DNA of 61,258 bases from SIG455 sp045589495 (GCA_045589495.1 JAZNPF010000027.1:1-61258); one strand, 5' to 3'. Shown: positions 44,622 through 53,197, counted from the first letter of the stretch. A program made the numbers and translations. The notes: generated from the sequence alone by a model not told the origin.

Positions 44622-45299
44622 ATGACAGATAAAAAAAGGATAATCGCTATTGTAAGTATAGTTGTTTTGAGTTGTGTTCTGCTGGCGTTTATAGATGGTA
44701 TAATTCAGCCCAGATATCTTTTAAAATCAGGAGTGAAACTGATTCTTTTTCTTGTGATACCGTTCATATATTCGCTGTTTGACAAAAAACTTAATTTGCG
44801 TGAACTTTTTAAAATCAACAAGCGTGGCATGAAAACTGCGTTTATGCTTTGTATTCCAGTATATATTGTTATATTGGCGGCATATCTGTTGCTAAAAGAT
44901 ATATTTGATTTTAGCGGTGTGACAAAAGCACTTACTGGTAATATCGGTGTAAACAGTGATAATTTTCTTGCAGTTTCCATTTATATTTCTTTTGTGAATT
45001 CTTTTGTTGAAGAATTTTTCTTCCGTGGATTTGCGTTTCTTTCTCTTAAAAGGATAACAAAGGGGAGGAGTGCAAGTATATTCAGTTCTGCAATGTTCGC
45101 AGTATATCATATCGCAATAATGACCGGATGGTTTTCGGTTGGAGTGTTTGGAATTACTTTATCGGGATTGTTTTTGGGTGGTCTGATATTCAATTATCTG
45201 AACTCACGCAGCGATAACATATATACATCGTGGTTTGTTCACATGTTTGCAAATTTTGCTATAAATACAGTTGGTTTTATGCTTTTCGGCATTATCTGA
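44622..45299 (+). CDS. CPBP family intramembrane metalloprotease
   Basis: 225 residues with about six or seven helices. The CAAX-protease/bacteriocin-processing signature is visible: FVEEFFFRGF near residue 135 (EExxxR) and the later His motifs in VYHIAIM and WFVHMFANF. The substrate is unknown; family members process prenylated or peptide substrates or confer bacteriocin immunity. ATG at 44622 follows GTGAGG; two earlier ATGs overlap the nucleotidase stop. Confidence 0.85.
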   Translation: MTDKKRIIAIVSIVVLSCVLLAFIDGIIQPRYLLKSGVKLILFLVIPFIYSLFDKKLNLRELFKINKRGMKTAFMLCIPVYIVILAAYLLLKDIFDFSGVTKALTGNIGVNSDNFLAVSIYISFVNSFVEEFFFRGFAFLSLKRITKGRSASIFSSAMFAVYHIAIMTGWFSVGVFGITLSGLFLGGLIFNYLNSRSDNIYTSWFVHMFANFAINTVGFMLFGII

Positions 45300-45325
45300 T
45301 ATTCAATATGACATAAAATGTAAAT

Positions 45326-45357
45326 AAGCCAATCTGTTTACAAACAGATTGGCTTTA
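45326..45357. terminator. Bidirectional terminator
   Basis: Fourteen-bp stem AAGCCAATCTGTTT and complement with a 2-nt loop, between convergent CPBP and GH18 genes. Confidence 0.85.
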
Positions 45358-45358
45358 A

Positions 45359-47056
45359 CTATTTTGAGGATATTCTGTTCAGCACTGCCGCCATTTCTCC
45401 TCTGTTTATAATGTTTTCGGGGCGGAAAGTTCCGTCAGGGTATCCTAATAAAACTCCGGCGCTTGCCAATGCGGCAATTTCATCATAAGACCATCTGTCT
45501 TTGGAAACGTCAATAAACTCAGCCTTTCCTGAATTCAGGTCCGCCTTTGTGACACGGGAAAGGAAAACAGAAACTTCTTCTCTGCTTGCAGTTTTATCCG
45601 GTTTGAATGTCCCGTCAGGATATCCATCCATAAGTTTTGCTCCGTATACTGCTGAAATTTCTTTTTCTGCCCAGTGTCCTTTGGCGTCTTCAGGGATAGA
45701 AGATGATGTTGAAGATAAATTTAGCATTCGTGCGGCAATTACAGCCATTTCGGCACGTGTCATTGATTTGTACGGGGAAAAAGTGTGCGTGCCCGTACCC
45801 AGCATTATTCCCAAAGAGGATACACTTTGAATATCATCTTTAGCAAAATGGGTGAGAATATCAGAAAAATATTTTCCGTTCAGCCATGTATAATAGTAAT
45901 CCCATACATCCTTTGTTTCCTGGCCAAGACTCCAGTTTCCGGCGCCTTTGAGAGAATATTTATCTACAAGAGATAGTTTTGATTTGATTGAATCATCATT
46001 TTCGAACCATACAACATAGTTCCCTGCAGTTAATGTTTTTCCGGATACGGTTATACTTTCACCTTTTTTAATTGTAAACTCTGCCTTTGGACTCATATAT
46101 TCTTCGTCAAATGTTATTTTACCGCCGGTATCAGATATTATCTTTTCAATTCGATTATTTGATATGCCAATACCGTTTATATTGTTTGTGTCAGTTGACC
46201 ATATTCTTCCGAAAAAGGGTATTCCTAATACGATTTTTTCCGGTGGACATTCTTCCAGAGCATAGCGTATCGAATCCTCCACAAATTTCATACTGGCAAC
46301 CGGTCCTGCGTCACCGCCTTCGTAGTGTTCGTCGTATGCCATAATAAAAATGTAATCGGCATAGTTAGACAACGCAGAGTAGTCGTACGAACCGTGCCAT
46401 CCCGTTGTCCAGTTGTAAGGGTTTGCTGCTACAGCCACAGAAACCTCTTTGGACGTTGGTAAAGCAAGACGCAGACGTTTGACAAGTTCGGTGTATTTAT
46501 CTTTATGGGTGTGTGTTACGTTTTCAATATCAATATTTACGCCGTCAAGATTATATTCATTTATCGCATTTACTATGGTGTTTACAGTGGCATCCATATT
46601 TTCCAGTGCCGCAACTCCCGCTGCTCTGTTCCAGTGGTTAGACAAAAACGGTGTTACTTTAAGTCCCATACTCTTTACTTTGTTTATATAACTTTCAGAA
46701 ATATAGTTTATTTTTACCGAGCCATCGCTTTGTATATCAAAATATGACGGAGAAACTGCAGAAAGAGTGTTTTTTGCTAAAGCAATGTATTCCAATTGAC
46801 TCGCGTGCGAACCAAAATATACATAAGACATTGCATATCGTTGATTTTTATTGCTTAAACAGTAAAATGGAATTGATATTGCAATAAGACCTGCTATAAC
46901 GATTTTTACTGCACGTATTTTCTTTTTTGAAGGCATATCACCATCGACGGTTGAAAGTTCATTTGAAAATTCTGCTGAACAGGGTGGATAGACAGAAATA
47001 ATAATATCGTATGTTCCGTCAAGATTTTTAGATAGCATTGTGTTAGTGCTGTACAT
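45359..47056 (-). CDS. GH18 domain protein with three SLH repeats
   Basis: 565 residues. About 42 cytoplasmic-like residues precede a membrane helix (about 45-62). The GH18 barrel (about 75-385) has the catalytic DGVNIDIE motif (D-x-x-N-x-D-x-E; proton donor Glu), resembling spore-cortex or wall N-acetylglucosaminidases of the YaaH/YkvQ kind. Three SLH repeats follow from about 385 (FSPYKSMTRAEMA, GYPDGTFKPDKTASREE, GYPDGTFRPENIINRGE) and would bind a pyruvylated cell-wall polymer. ATG at 47056 chosen, with GAAGGT upstream; an in-frame TTG seven codons earlier lacks one. Type II anchor plus SLH is an unusual combination. Confidence 0.88.
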   Translation of the reverse strand: MYSTNTMLSKNLDGTYDIIISVYPPCSAEFSNELSTVDGDMPSKKKIRAVKIVIAGLIAISIPFYCLSNKNQRYAMSYVYFGSHASQLEYIALAKNTLSAVSPSYFDIQSDGSVKINYISESYINKVKSMGLKVTPFLSNHWNRAAGVAALENMDATVNTIVNAINEYNLDGVNIDIENVTHTHKDKYTELVKRLRLALPTSKEVSVAVAANPYNWTTGWHGSYDYSALSNYADYIFIMAYDEHYEGGDAGPVASMKFVEDSIRYALEECPPEKIVLGIPFFGRIWSTDTNNINGIGISNNRIEKIISDTGGKITFDEEYMSPKAEFTIKKGESITVSGKTLTAGNYVVWFENDDSIKSKLSLVDKYSLKGAGNWSLGQETKDVWDYYYTWLNGKYFSDILTHFAKDDIQSVSSLGIMLGTGTHTFSPYKSMTRAEMAVIAARMLNLSSTSSSIPEDAKGHWAEKEISAVYGAKLMDGYPDGTFKPDKTASREEVSVFLSRVTKADLNSGKAEFIDVSKDRWSYDEIAALASAGVLLGYPDGTFRPENIINRGEMAAVLNRISSK

Positions 47057-47084
47057 AAAATTAAGACCTTCTTTCAAATATATG

Positions 47085-47113
47085 TTGACATATTTATTAT
47101 GATAATATATAAT
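47085..47113 (+). promoter_or_regulatory. Consensus promoter of the ribbon-helix-helix gene
   Basis: TTGACA (47085-47090), 17-bp spacer, TATAAT (47108-47113): an exact sigma-A consensus, the strongest-looking promoter in the window. Confidence 0.85.
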
Positions 47114-47145
47114 TTATGTAAGACAAAAATAAAAGGAGAGGTTTT

Positions 47146-47370
47146 ATGGCTAAAGTAGGAAGACCTAAATCTGACAATCCAAAGGCAGATAAATTCAGTT
47201 TCAGATTAAATGCTGATACGGTAAAAGCACTGGATGATTATTGTGAAAAATATTCTGTTTCACGTTCTGAAGCAATACGTCTTGGTATAGAGGCACTCAC
47301 AAGCGGCAAGGCACCTGCTATACAGGAAGAAAAACGAGAAAAACGTGATATGCCGTCGTTTTTGCTGTAA
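47146..47370 (+). CDS. Ribbon-helix-helix (CopG-type) DNA-binding protein
   Basis: 74 residues. The beta strand FSFRLN (about 17-22) and helix-turn-helix-like ALDDYCEKYSVSRSEAIRLGI are typical of CopG/MetJ-fold repressors, preceded by a GRPKSDNPK arm. It lies 33 nt after an exact consensus promoter, with AAGGAGAGG as ribosome site. The target is unknown; autorepression is common for the family. No toxin partner is adjacent, so it is not an obvious antitoxin. Confidence 0.85.
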   Translation: MAKVGRPKSDNPKADKFSFRLNADTVKALDDYCEKYSVSRSEAIRLGIEALTSGKAPAIQEEKREKRDMPSFLL

Positions 47371-47387
47371 GAACAATAATATTATAA

Positions 47388-47424
47388 CAAAATCCCTCAT
47401 AGGTTATACCGAAGGGGGATTTTT
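47388..47424 (+). terminator. Weak hairpin/terminator before spmA
   Basis: AAATCCC (47390-47396) can pair with GGGATTT (47416-47422), followed by T-rich sequence. The same GGGGG serves as the ribosome site of spmA, so this may act as an attenuator as much as a terminator. Confidence 0.4.
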
Positions 47425-47429
47425 ATTTT

Positions 47430-48023
47430 ATGATCAATTATATATGGGCGTTTATGATGCTTTTTTCAATTGTTGTAGGTGCACTGGAAGGCAGATTGGA
47501 AAATGTGGTTCAGGCAGCATTCGATGGTGCCAATAACGGAGTACAGACGGTGCTGGGCTTTATAGGTGTAACTGCGTTTTGGTGCGGACTTATGAAGATA
47601 GCAGAACAGAGTGGATTGGTTCGTGTATTTACACGGCTCATAAGACCTGTAAACCGAATAATATTTCCCGAACTGAAAAAAGAAAAAAATGCAATGGAAG
47701 CAGTATCTGCCAATATGGTAGCAAATATTTTGGGGCTTGCAAATGCAGCAACGCCTCTTGGAATTAAAGCGATGCAGGAACTCGACAGAATAAACGGTAA
47801 TTCAAATAAAGCATCAAATGCAATGTGTATGTTTGCTGTCATTAACTCTGCATCAATTCAACTGGTACCGTCAACAATGATTGGAATACGTGCATCAATG
47901 GGTAGTTCGGCACCATCTGAAATTATACTTCCTATATGGATAGTATCGGTGTGTGCGGCAGTTTGCGGAATTGTAATGGCGAAAATATGTGCATCTTACT
48001 GTTATATAGGGAGGGCAAAATAA
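47430..48023 (+). CDS. spmA: Spore maturation protein A
   Basis: 197 residues, five or so membrane helices, nucleoside-recognition Gate domain. Conserved ANMVANILGLANAATPLGIKAM near residue 90. SpmA acts with SpmB in spore core dehydration in Bacillus; the exact activity is not known. AAGGGGG is 11 nt upstream. The gap to spmB is 3 nt. Confidence 0.93.
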   Translation: MINYIWAFMMLFSIVVGALEGRLENVVQAAFDGANNGVQTVLGFIGVTAFWCGLMKIAEQSGLVRVFTRLIRPVNRIIFPELKKEKNAMEAVSANMVANILGLANAATPLGIKAMQELDRINGNSNKASNAMCMFAVINSASIQLVPSTMIGIRASMGSSAPSEIILPIWIVSVCAAVCGIVMAKICASYCYIGRAK

Positions 48024-48026
48024 CAC

Positions 48027-48560
48027 ATGACATATTTTTTAAATTCAGTATCCGTATACGCTGTGCCAGTTTCCATTGCCGGAATAATTCTTTTTGGTGT
48101 TTTTAAAAAAGTAAATGTATATTCCGCTTTTTTAGAAGGCGCAAAAGAAGGGCTTCACATTGGCGTAGGCATTATACCGCCAATTCTGGGGCTTTTGGCA
48201 GCACTTGGAATGTTCCGTGAATCCGGAGCACTTGAAATTTTGATAAGTCTTATACAGCCTGTTACGGATTTTTTAAAAATTCCGTCTGAAATTGTTCCGT
48301 TTGCACTTATGCGACCTGTGTCCGGAGGTGCATCTCTAGCAATGGCTACGGATATTTTCACAAATTACGGAGTAGATTCATTTGCCGGAAGAGTTGCTGC
48401 GGTTATGATGGGAAGTACAGAAACGACATTTTATACATTAGCAGTATATTTTGGCGCATCAAAAGCAACAGATACACGGCATACACTTCGATGTGCGTTA
48501 ACAGCTGATACAGTTGGTATAATTTTAAGTGTGTGGGTTTGCAGGTTGTTTTTTGCATAA
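48027..48560 (+). CDS. spmB: Spore maturation protein B
   Basis: 177 residues, membrane protein of the Gate family. Conserved RPVSGGASLAM near residue 97 and MMGSTETTFYTLAVYFGA near 127. It is the partner of SpmA. GGGAGGGC lies upstream. Genes spmA-spmB-spoIVB lie in series, all sporulation functions. Confidence 0.93.
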   Translation: MTYFLNSVSVYAVPVSIAGIILFGVFKKVNVYSAFLEGAKEGLHIGVGIIPPILGLLAALGMFRESGALEILISLIQPVTDFLKIPSEIVPFALMRPVSGGASLAMATDIFTNYGVDSFAGRVAAVMMGSTETTFYTLAVYFGASKATDTRHTLRCALTADTVGIILSVWVCRLFFA

Positions 48561-48638
48561 TTTCAAATAAATAATCAACATATTACTCTTGCTCACGGGT
48601 TAATTTAATCGTGTAACAATTAACTCGGGAGTGTAAAA

Positions 48639-49847
48639 ATGAAAAAAATATTTAATATAAAGGTGTTGATATCTGCCGTTTTTTTAATTTTAATAATTGG
48701 TGTTACGGCAATAGTATTTTCTATTCCTGACGAAATAATTCTTTTTGACAACGAAAAATTGGATTTAGGTAAGATTTTTACTGTAGACGTAAAGACTGAT
48801 GCAGGAGGAGTTTTACGAGGAAATGATATTGATTATTCAAATGATAATTACTTTGCTGAAGTTAAATTGATTGGATTTATACCGGTTAAAACGGTAAAAG
48901 TCAATGTTATTCCTACACCGGAAGTTATACCTTGCGGAAACAGCATCGGCGTAAAAATCTATGCTGACGGACTTGTGGTTGTAGGAGTTTCAAATTTTCC
49001 TTCAAGTGACGGAAGAATGGTTTCTCCAGCGGGTGACGTAGGAATTAAATCAGGTGATATAATAAAAGAAATTAACGGAGAAAGTGTCAGAAACGCGTCC
49101 GAATTTTCAAAATGTGTAAAAAATTCAGGCGGAAATGCAGTTACTGTTACACTGGATAGAAATAATTCAAGATTAAAGTATAGTTTAACTCCGTGCAAAG
49201 ATACCAATGATTCTTTAAAACTTGGTATTTGGGTACGTTCTTCTATTGCCGGTATCGGCACGATGACATTTTATGAACCGCAAAGCAATTCGTATGGTGC
49301 ATTGGGACATGGTATAGCAGACAGTGACACGGGAAAAATTTTCCCTGTAGAAAAGGGCGAAGTGTTAATAGCAGAAATTTTATCTGTTAAAAAAGGAGAA
49401 AAAGGTTCTCCCGGTGAATTGCGCGGTACTTTTAAAATGGATAGTGCAGTAGGCAGTGTAGAAAAAAATACTGAATGCGGAATATATGGACAAGTAATAT
49501 CTGGTGAAGCATTTAAATACGAAAAAGTCTTTGCCGCATCACGATCAGAAATTGTTGAGGGTGATGCTCAGATTTTAACTTGTATAGACGGGGAAACGGT
49601 AAATAAATATGATATTGAAATACAGAAGGTTACGCAAAGACAAAATGCTGATACAAAATGTATGATTATTAAAGTTACTGATCCAGTTCTTCTGTCGGAA
49701 ACCGGAGGGATACTTCAGGGAATGTCGGGTTCGCCGATAATTCAGAATGGTAAATTAGTTGGAGCAGTTACTCATGTTTTTGTGAATGATCCAACCCGTG
49801 GGTATGGAATTTTTATTGAAAATATGTTGGCTGAGGCAGAAAACTAA
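48639..49847 (+). CDS. spoIVB: SpoIVB peptidase (sporulation signalling serine protease)
   Basis: 402 residues. One membrane anchor (about 8-28), a PDZ domain (about 115-185) with VVGVSNFPS and SGDIIKEINGESV, and an S55 peptidase domain with His in ALGHGI near 225 and Ser in GMSGSPI near 365. In Bacillus it is secreted from the forespore and triggers pro-sigma-K processing. The last 40 or so codons are nearly the same as the orphan fragment at 53063-53194. The usual neighbour spo0A does not follow. The ATG follows GGGAG by 7 nt, with a terminator at the end. Confidence 0.95.
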   Translation: MKKIFNIKVLISAVFLILIIGVTAIVFSIPDEIILFDNEKLDLGKIFTVDVKTDAGGVLRGNDIDYSNDNYFAEVKLIGFIPVKTVKVNVIPTPEVIPCGNSIGVKIYADGLVVVGVSNFPSSDGRMVSPAGDVGIKSGDIIKEINGESVRNASEFSKCVKNSGGNAVTVTLDRNNSRLKYSLTPCKDTNDSLKLGIWVRSSIAGIGTMTFYEPQSNSYGALGHGIADSDTGKIFPVEKGEVLIAEILSVKKGEKGSPGELRGTFKMDSAVGSVEKNTECGIYGQVISGEAFKYEKVFAASRSEIVEGDAQILTCIDGETVNKYDIEIQKVTQRQNADTKCMIIKVTDPVLLSETGGILQGMSGSPIIQNGKLVGAVTHVFVNDPTRGYGIFIENMLAEAEN

Positions 49848-49855
49848 ATAATATT

Positions 49856-49890
49856 AATGCTCACTTATATTCTATAGGTGAGCATTTTTA
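49856..49890. terminator. Terminator after spoIVB
   Basis: Hairpin AATGCTCAC...GTGAGCATT followed by TTTTT. The same stem sequence recurs after the spoIVB fragment at 53198-53230. Confidence 0.85.
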
Positions 49891-49900
49891 CGTAAACCTA

Positions 49901-50707
49901 TTATGGCTTTTTTCTGTATTCAGTGGGTGTGACTCCACTGAACTTTTTAAATAGTTTACAGAAATATGTATAATTATAAATACCTACCTTTTCGGCAATG
50001 TTAAAGACAGAATCATTTGAATGCTTAAGAAGGTCTTTTGCACGTTTGATGCGTTGTTCATTAATATATCCTACAACAGTGCACCCCAGGTTTTCCCGAA
50101 AAATTGCAAATAATCGGTTTTTTGATATATAAAATCTTTCACATAGCTGTTTTATACTTAAATCCGCTTGCAAATTTGCATCAATAAACTTCAGTATATC
50201 AATTGCAACAGGATCATACACAAACTCAATCGCACTATCAAATAGAATGTGAGGCAGAAGATCATACAGTGCTTCCAATTGATTTTTTGAAATAAATGGC
50301 GTCTGTTCATAGATTTTATTTAATTTTTTAAGTGTTCGATCATCTGTATCAGGTAAATATTTAGGCAGAGCAGGAGAGTCCATAGAACGTACCTGCCCCA
50401 TTATGACATATCCGACGATGTTATCGTCTTTTATAATGGGCATTGCAGAATCATAAAGACCCGCTCTGCATATGTGACTTTCCAAATTTTTAGAGGAACG
50501 GCATCGGTTTAAGATTCTCGTATCACACTGTTTGCAATACTTTTTTTCAATTTCTATTGTTTGCAGCAATGAGCAATACTCTTTGCTGAGGGGACCTCTT
50601 ATTATGGTTTTACAATCTGTATCTAATACGGCTACGCTTATTCCAGTCAAGGTGGTTATATCGGTTATAATACGTCGCAACTTTTCTGTATTGTATTTTA
50701 TAATCAT
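49901..50707 (-). CDS. AraC-family regulator with PocR sensory domain
   Basis: 268 residues. The N-terminal PocR-type domain (about 1-155) has a Cys cluster CKQCDTR...C and HICRAGLYD, followed by VGYVIMGQV; PocR domains sense small hydrocarbon derivatives such as propanediol. The C-terminal AraC double helix-turn-helix (about 165-268) ends TPTEYRKKP. ATG at 50707 follows GGAGG by 8 nt; a TTG in frame upstream lies within the site. It is divergent from the EamA transporter, so it probably regulates that gene and the beta-helix gene. Confidence 0.87.
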   Translation of the reverse strand: MIIKYNTEKLRRIITDITTLTGISVAVLDTDCKTIIRGPLSKEYCSLLQTIEIEKKYCKQCDTRILNRCRSSKNLESHICRAGLYDSAMPIIKDDNIVGYVIMGQVRSMDSPALPKYLPDTDDRTLKKLNKIYEQTPFISKNQLEALYDLLPHILFDSAIEFVYDPVAIDILKFIDANLQADLSIKQLCERFYISKNRLFAIFRENLGCTVVGYINEQRIKRAKDLLKHSNDSVFNIAEKVGIYNYTYFCKLFKKFSGVTPTEYRKKP

Positions 50708-50730
50708 TTTTAACGCCTCCTCCAAACAAT

Positions 50731-50759
50731 ATTATATAATAGTTGGGAAGATATTGCAA
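50731..50759 (-). promoter_or_regulatory. Promoter of the PocR/AraC regulator
   Basis: Minus strand TTGCAA (50754-50759), 17-bp spacer, TATAAT (50731-50736). Confidence 0.7.
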
Positions 50760-50779
50760 TATTTAAAGAATATAATTTA

Positions 50780-50809
50780 TTTACAAAAATTAATATGTCG
50801 TGTTACAAT
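50780..50809 (+). promoter_or_regulatory. Candidate promoter of the EamA transporter
   Basis: TTTACA (50780-50785), 18-bp spacer, TACAAT (50804-50809), in the divergent region. Confidence 0.4.
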
Positions 50810-50869
50810 TTATACGGTTGATGGGGAGTGTTTGTATTATCGGCTGAAAATAGGAAGGAGCCATAACGT

Positions 50870-51718
50870 ATGAATATTATATATTTGATAATTATAATAG
50901 CCGGCGTTTCCGGTCAGAACATTGCTAAAAAATTCTATACAGAAAAGACGGGTACAAGCGGAACATATCTGTTTTCATCCCTTACAGCACTTTTTTCAAT
51001 GATGTTCTTTCTTGTTACTTCAAAGAATATTAGCTGGAATCCTGGAATTGTTTCGTATTCTATAGCCTTTGCTTTGTCATTTTCAACCGCTTCACTATCT
51101 GGTATGCTTGCTATTGCAAATGGTTCTTTGTCACTTTCGTCACTTATGATTTCATATTCACTTATGATTCCAACCTTTTACGGAATTGCTTTTCTCAGGG
51201 AACCAATAAGCATATATTTTATAATTGGTCTTGGATTGCTTGCGATTTCGCTTTTCCTTGTGAACAAGAATAATGACAAGTGTCCTATTACACCAAAATG
51301 GCTTTTATTTGTTTTTCTTTCGTTTGCCGGCAATGGTCTTTGTTCAACCGTTCAGAAAATGCAACAAATTAAATTCGATGGTGAATACAAAAATGAATTT
51401 ATGATAATTTCTCTCGCAATTGTGTTTTTGATTTTTGCAGTAGCCACTTTGGTAACAAATAAAGATAATTTCAAAAGCAATTTTTATCATGCTCGGTTTA
51501 TTACTGTTGCTTCCGGTGCTATGAATGGTATTGTTAATTTGCTTGTTATGGTGTTATCGGGAACAATGGCTGTATCCGTTATGTTTCCGCTGATTTCGGC
51601 AGGCGGAATTATTGTTACATATGTTGTTTCAAAAGTATTTTATAAAGAAAAACTGACAAAAATACAGTTTGCAGGTTTCTTAACAGGACTTGCATCCATA
51701 GTATTTTTAAATATTTAA
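50870..51718 (+). CDS. EamA/DMT-superfamily transporter
   Basis: 282 residues with about ten membrane helices in two EamA-type halves. REPIS and KEKLTKIQF lie at the inner ends of the halves. It could move a sugar acid, amino acid or other small metabolite; the direction is unknown. AAGGAG lies 8 nt before the ATG. It is followed by the beta-helix gene at 39 nt and divergent from the PocR regulator, so the three form a unit. Confidence 0.85.
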   Translation: MNIIYLIIIIAGVSGQNIAKKFYTEKTGTSGTYLFSSLTALFSMMFFLVTSKNISWNPGIVSYSIAFALSFSTASLSGMLAIANGSLSLSSLMISYSLMIPTFYGIAFLREPISIYFIIGLGLLAISLFLVNKNNDKCPITPKWLLFVFLSFAGNGLCSTVQKMQQIKFDGEYKNEFMIISLAIVFLIFAVATLVTNKDNFKSNFYHARFITVASGAMNGIVNLLVMVLSGTMAVSVMFPLISAGGIIVTYVVSKVFYKEKLTKIQFAGFLTGLASIVFLNI

Positions 51719-51757
51719 GGTATTAACCCGATTAAAAATTAAAAAGGAGTAGATTTT

Positions 51758-52966
51758 ATGAGTTTTTCACCTTTTATAACTGTTGCTGCATCGAATTCAA
51801 AATTTAATGAAAAGGATGGCATTGATTTTGTTTGTTCAGGGAAAAATGATGAACTTGTGATAAACAAAGCTATTAAGACTGCCGCAGAAGAAGGAAAGAG
51901 TGTTTATCTTTTGAACGGTGTTTACTATGTAGATGATTTTTATGATTTTGAAGATGGCGGACCCATGGCAGCTATCAGGATACCTGCTTTATATAAGGAA
52001 ATTGCAATTATCGGACAATCGTTCAGCTTCGAACAAAATCGTGAGGGCGTACAGATTGATGTTTCTGAGGAAGCACTTTCTAAAATAGAAGAAGGTGAAT
52101 ATTCTGTTTTTCGTACCGAATGGAAAAACATAGGTTTATATAGCGGAGCGGTTCTGAATCTCGAAAATATTACTATGACATTGGCGCATAATCAGAAAGC
52201 TGTTCGTTGTATAGATTTGCGTCGTTGCGACCGCGTTCAGATGAAAAATGTCAGACTTCGCGGAAAGCGTGATAATACATATTTGGGTGTAACAGATATG
52301 GCAAAAGAAGGCTGTATCGGACTTACGATGACCGATGGTAGCAATAACTTTATTGTTCGCTATGACAATGTTACATCAGGTGATTTCTATGAAGGAATTC
52401 AGGTGGGCGGAGAACATGTTGTTATGTTAAATTGTGCGGCAGCACATAATGTTTATGGATATACTTTTGGTAACTACGATTTTAATTGTGGATACAATCA
52501 TCCTATCACCATGATTAACTGTTGCGACGAAAGAAATGTGAACTTACCATTGTTTAATCAATGTGGTGACCATGGCCGTGATGGTAATATTCTAATCGGC
52601 GGTCAGGAAGTTTCTATGATAAGCTTTAACATCGAACGTTTGGCTACCCAAACCCCCGGAGGAAAACTCGGGGATGTTATGCGTGAAATTCACCCGGGAG
52701 CTTTTTGCGGAAGAATTGAATATACACTTCAGCCTGACTGGAATCATACAAACGAAACCAATTTTAAACTTTTTGAAAATGGCTCAGGTAAAGGCTTTCG
52801 CACAATCAATATGACCCACAAAACTATTTGCAGCACTGCAGAAAGACTCAGCTATTATCCGTCTTTTGGACAGCAGATTTTCGATACTGATTTAAATAAG
52901 TTGTTGATTTGTGTTGACGTAGACAGCAAAAAATGGGTGGATGCCAATGGTTGTGTAGTTGATTGA
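51758..52966 (+). CDS. Right-handed beta-helix protein, pectate-lyase-like
   Basis: 402 residues, no signal peptide. The N-terminal GKNDELVINKAIKTAAEEG resembles pectate-lyase-superfamily openings, and repeated strands with Asn/Asp/Cys turns (about 130-290) fit a parallel beta-helix. Family members include pectate lyases, polygalacturonases and inverting transferases; without a recognised catalytic set I leave the activity open. A cytoplasmic location with a neighbouring transporter suggests it acts on an imported oligosaccharide. AAGGAG lies before the ATG. Confidence 0.7.
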   Translation: MSFSPFITVAASNSKFNEKDGIDFVCSGKNDELVINKAIKTAAEEGKSVYLLNGVYYVDDFYDFEDGGPMAAIRIPALYKEIAIIGQSFSFEQNREGVQIDVSEEALSKIEEGEYSVFRTEWKNIGLYSGAVLNLENITMTLAHNQKAVRCIDLRRCDRVQMKNVRLRGKRDNTYLGVTDMAKEGCIGLTMTDGSNNFIVRYDNVTSGDFYEGIQVGGEHVVMLNCAAAHNVYGYTFGNYDFNCGYNHPITMINCCDERNVNLPLFNQCGDHGRDGNILIGGQEVSMISFNIERLATQTPGGKLGDVMREIHPGAFCGRIEYTLQPDWNHTNETNFKLFENGSGKGFRTINMTHKTICSTAERLSYYPSFGQQIFDTDLNKLLICVDVDSKKWVDANGCVVD

Positions 52967-52995
52967 TAAAAGTACATATAACATAACTTGGATTT

Positions 52996-53044
52996 GAAAA
53001 TTCCTCAAATTTTGTTGTACAGAAAATTCCTCAAATTTTGTTGT
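52996..53044 (+). repeat. Two tandem 23-nt direct repeats (26-nt period)
   Basis: Identical 23-nt units at 52996-53018 and 53022-53044, separated by 3 nt. Each contains the dyad AAAATT-N5-AATTTT. They lie immediately left of the spoIVB fragment. Confidence 0.9.
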
Positions 53045-53059
53045 CCCCTATTGACAACA
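53039..53059 (+). repeat. Inverted repeat at the spoIVB fragment junction
   Basis: TGTTGTC (53039-53045), 7-nt spacer, GACAACA (53053-53059). It overlaps the right end of the second direct repeat and stops 3-6 nt before homology to spoIVB begins, so it may mark a recombination junction. Confidence 0.75.
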
Positions 53060-53062
53060 GTC

Positions 53063-53194
53063 GTGTCAGGTAGCCCGATATTACAGAACGGTAAACTTAT
53101 AGGGGCAGTTACACATGTTTTTGTAAATGATCCCACAAGGGGTTATGGCATATTTATAGAAAATATGCTTGCGGAATCAGAGAATATAAAATAA
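53063..53194 (+). pseudogene. Orphan 3' fragment of spoIVB
   Basis: Encodes SGSPILQNGKLIGAVTHVFV onward to the C-terminus, matching 37 of 40 residues of the full SpoIVB tail but only about 91 of 120 bases. The catalytic Ser is in the fragment, but His, PDZ and anchor are absent and there is no ribosome site, so no functional product is expected. The terminator hairpin beyond it also matches that of spoIVB. The excess of synonymous differences implies divergence while both copies were in intact genes, that is, in different lineages. Confidence 0.92.
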
Positions 53195-53197
53195 TAA

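Noticed and set aside
45321..45345. TGTAAA/TGTTTA pair as a further response-regulator box
   Set aside because: The second half lies within a terminator stem between convergent genes, so there is no promoter to regulate.
47146..47370. Antitoxin of a toxin-antitoxin pair
   Set aside because: The neighbouring gene is spmA, with no small toxin-like frame on either side.
52996..53044. CRISPR array
   Set aside because: Only two units, with 3 nt between them; no spacers and no cas genes.
52967..53065. Insertion sequence
   Set aside because: Direct and inverted repeats are present, but no transposase coding sequence or target duplication could be shown.
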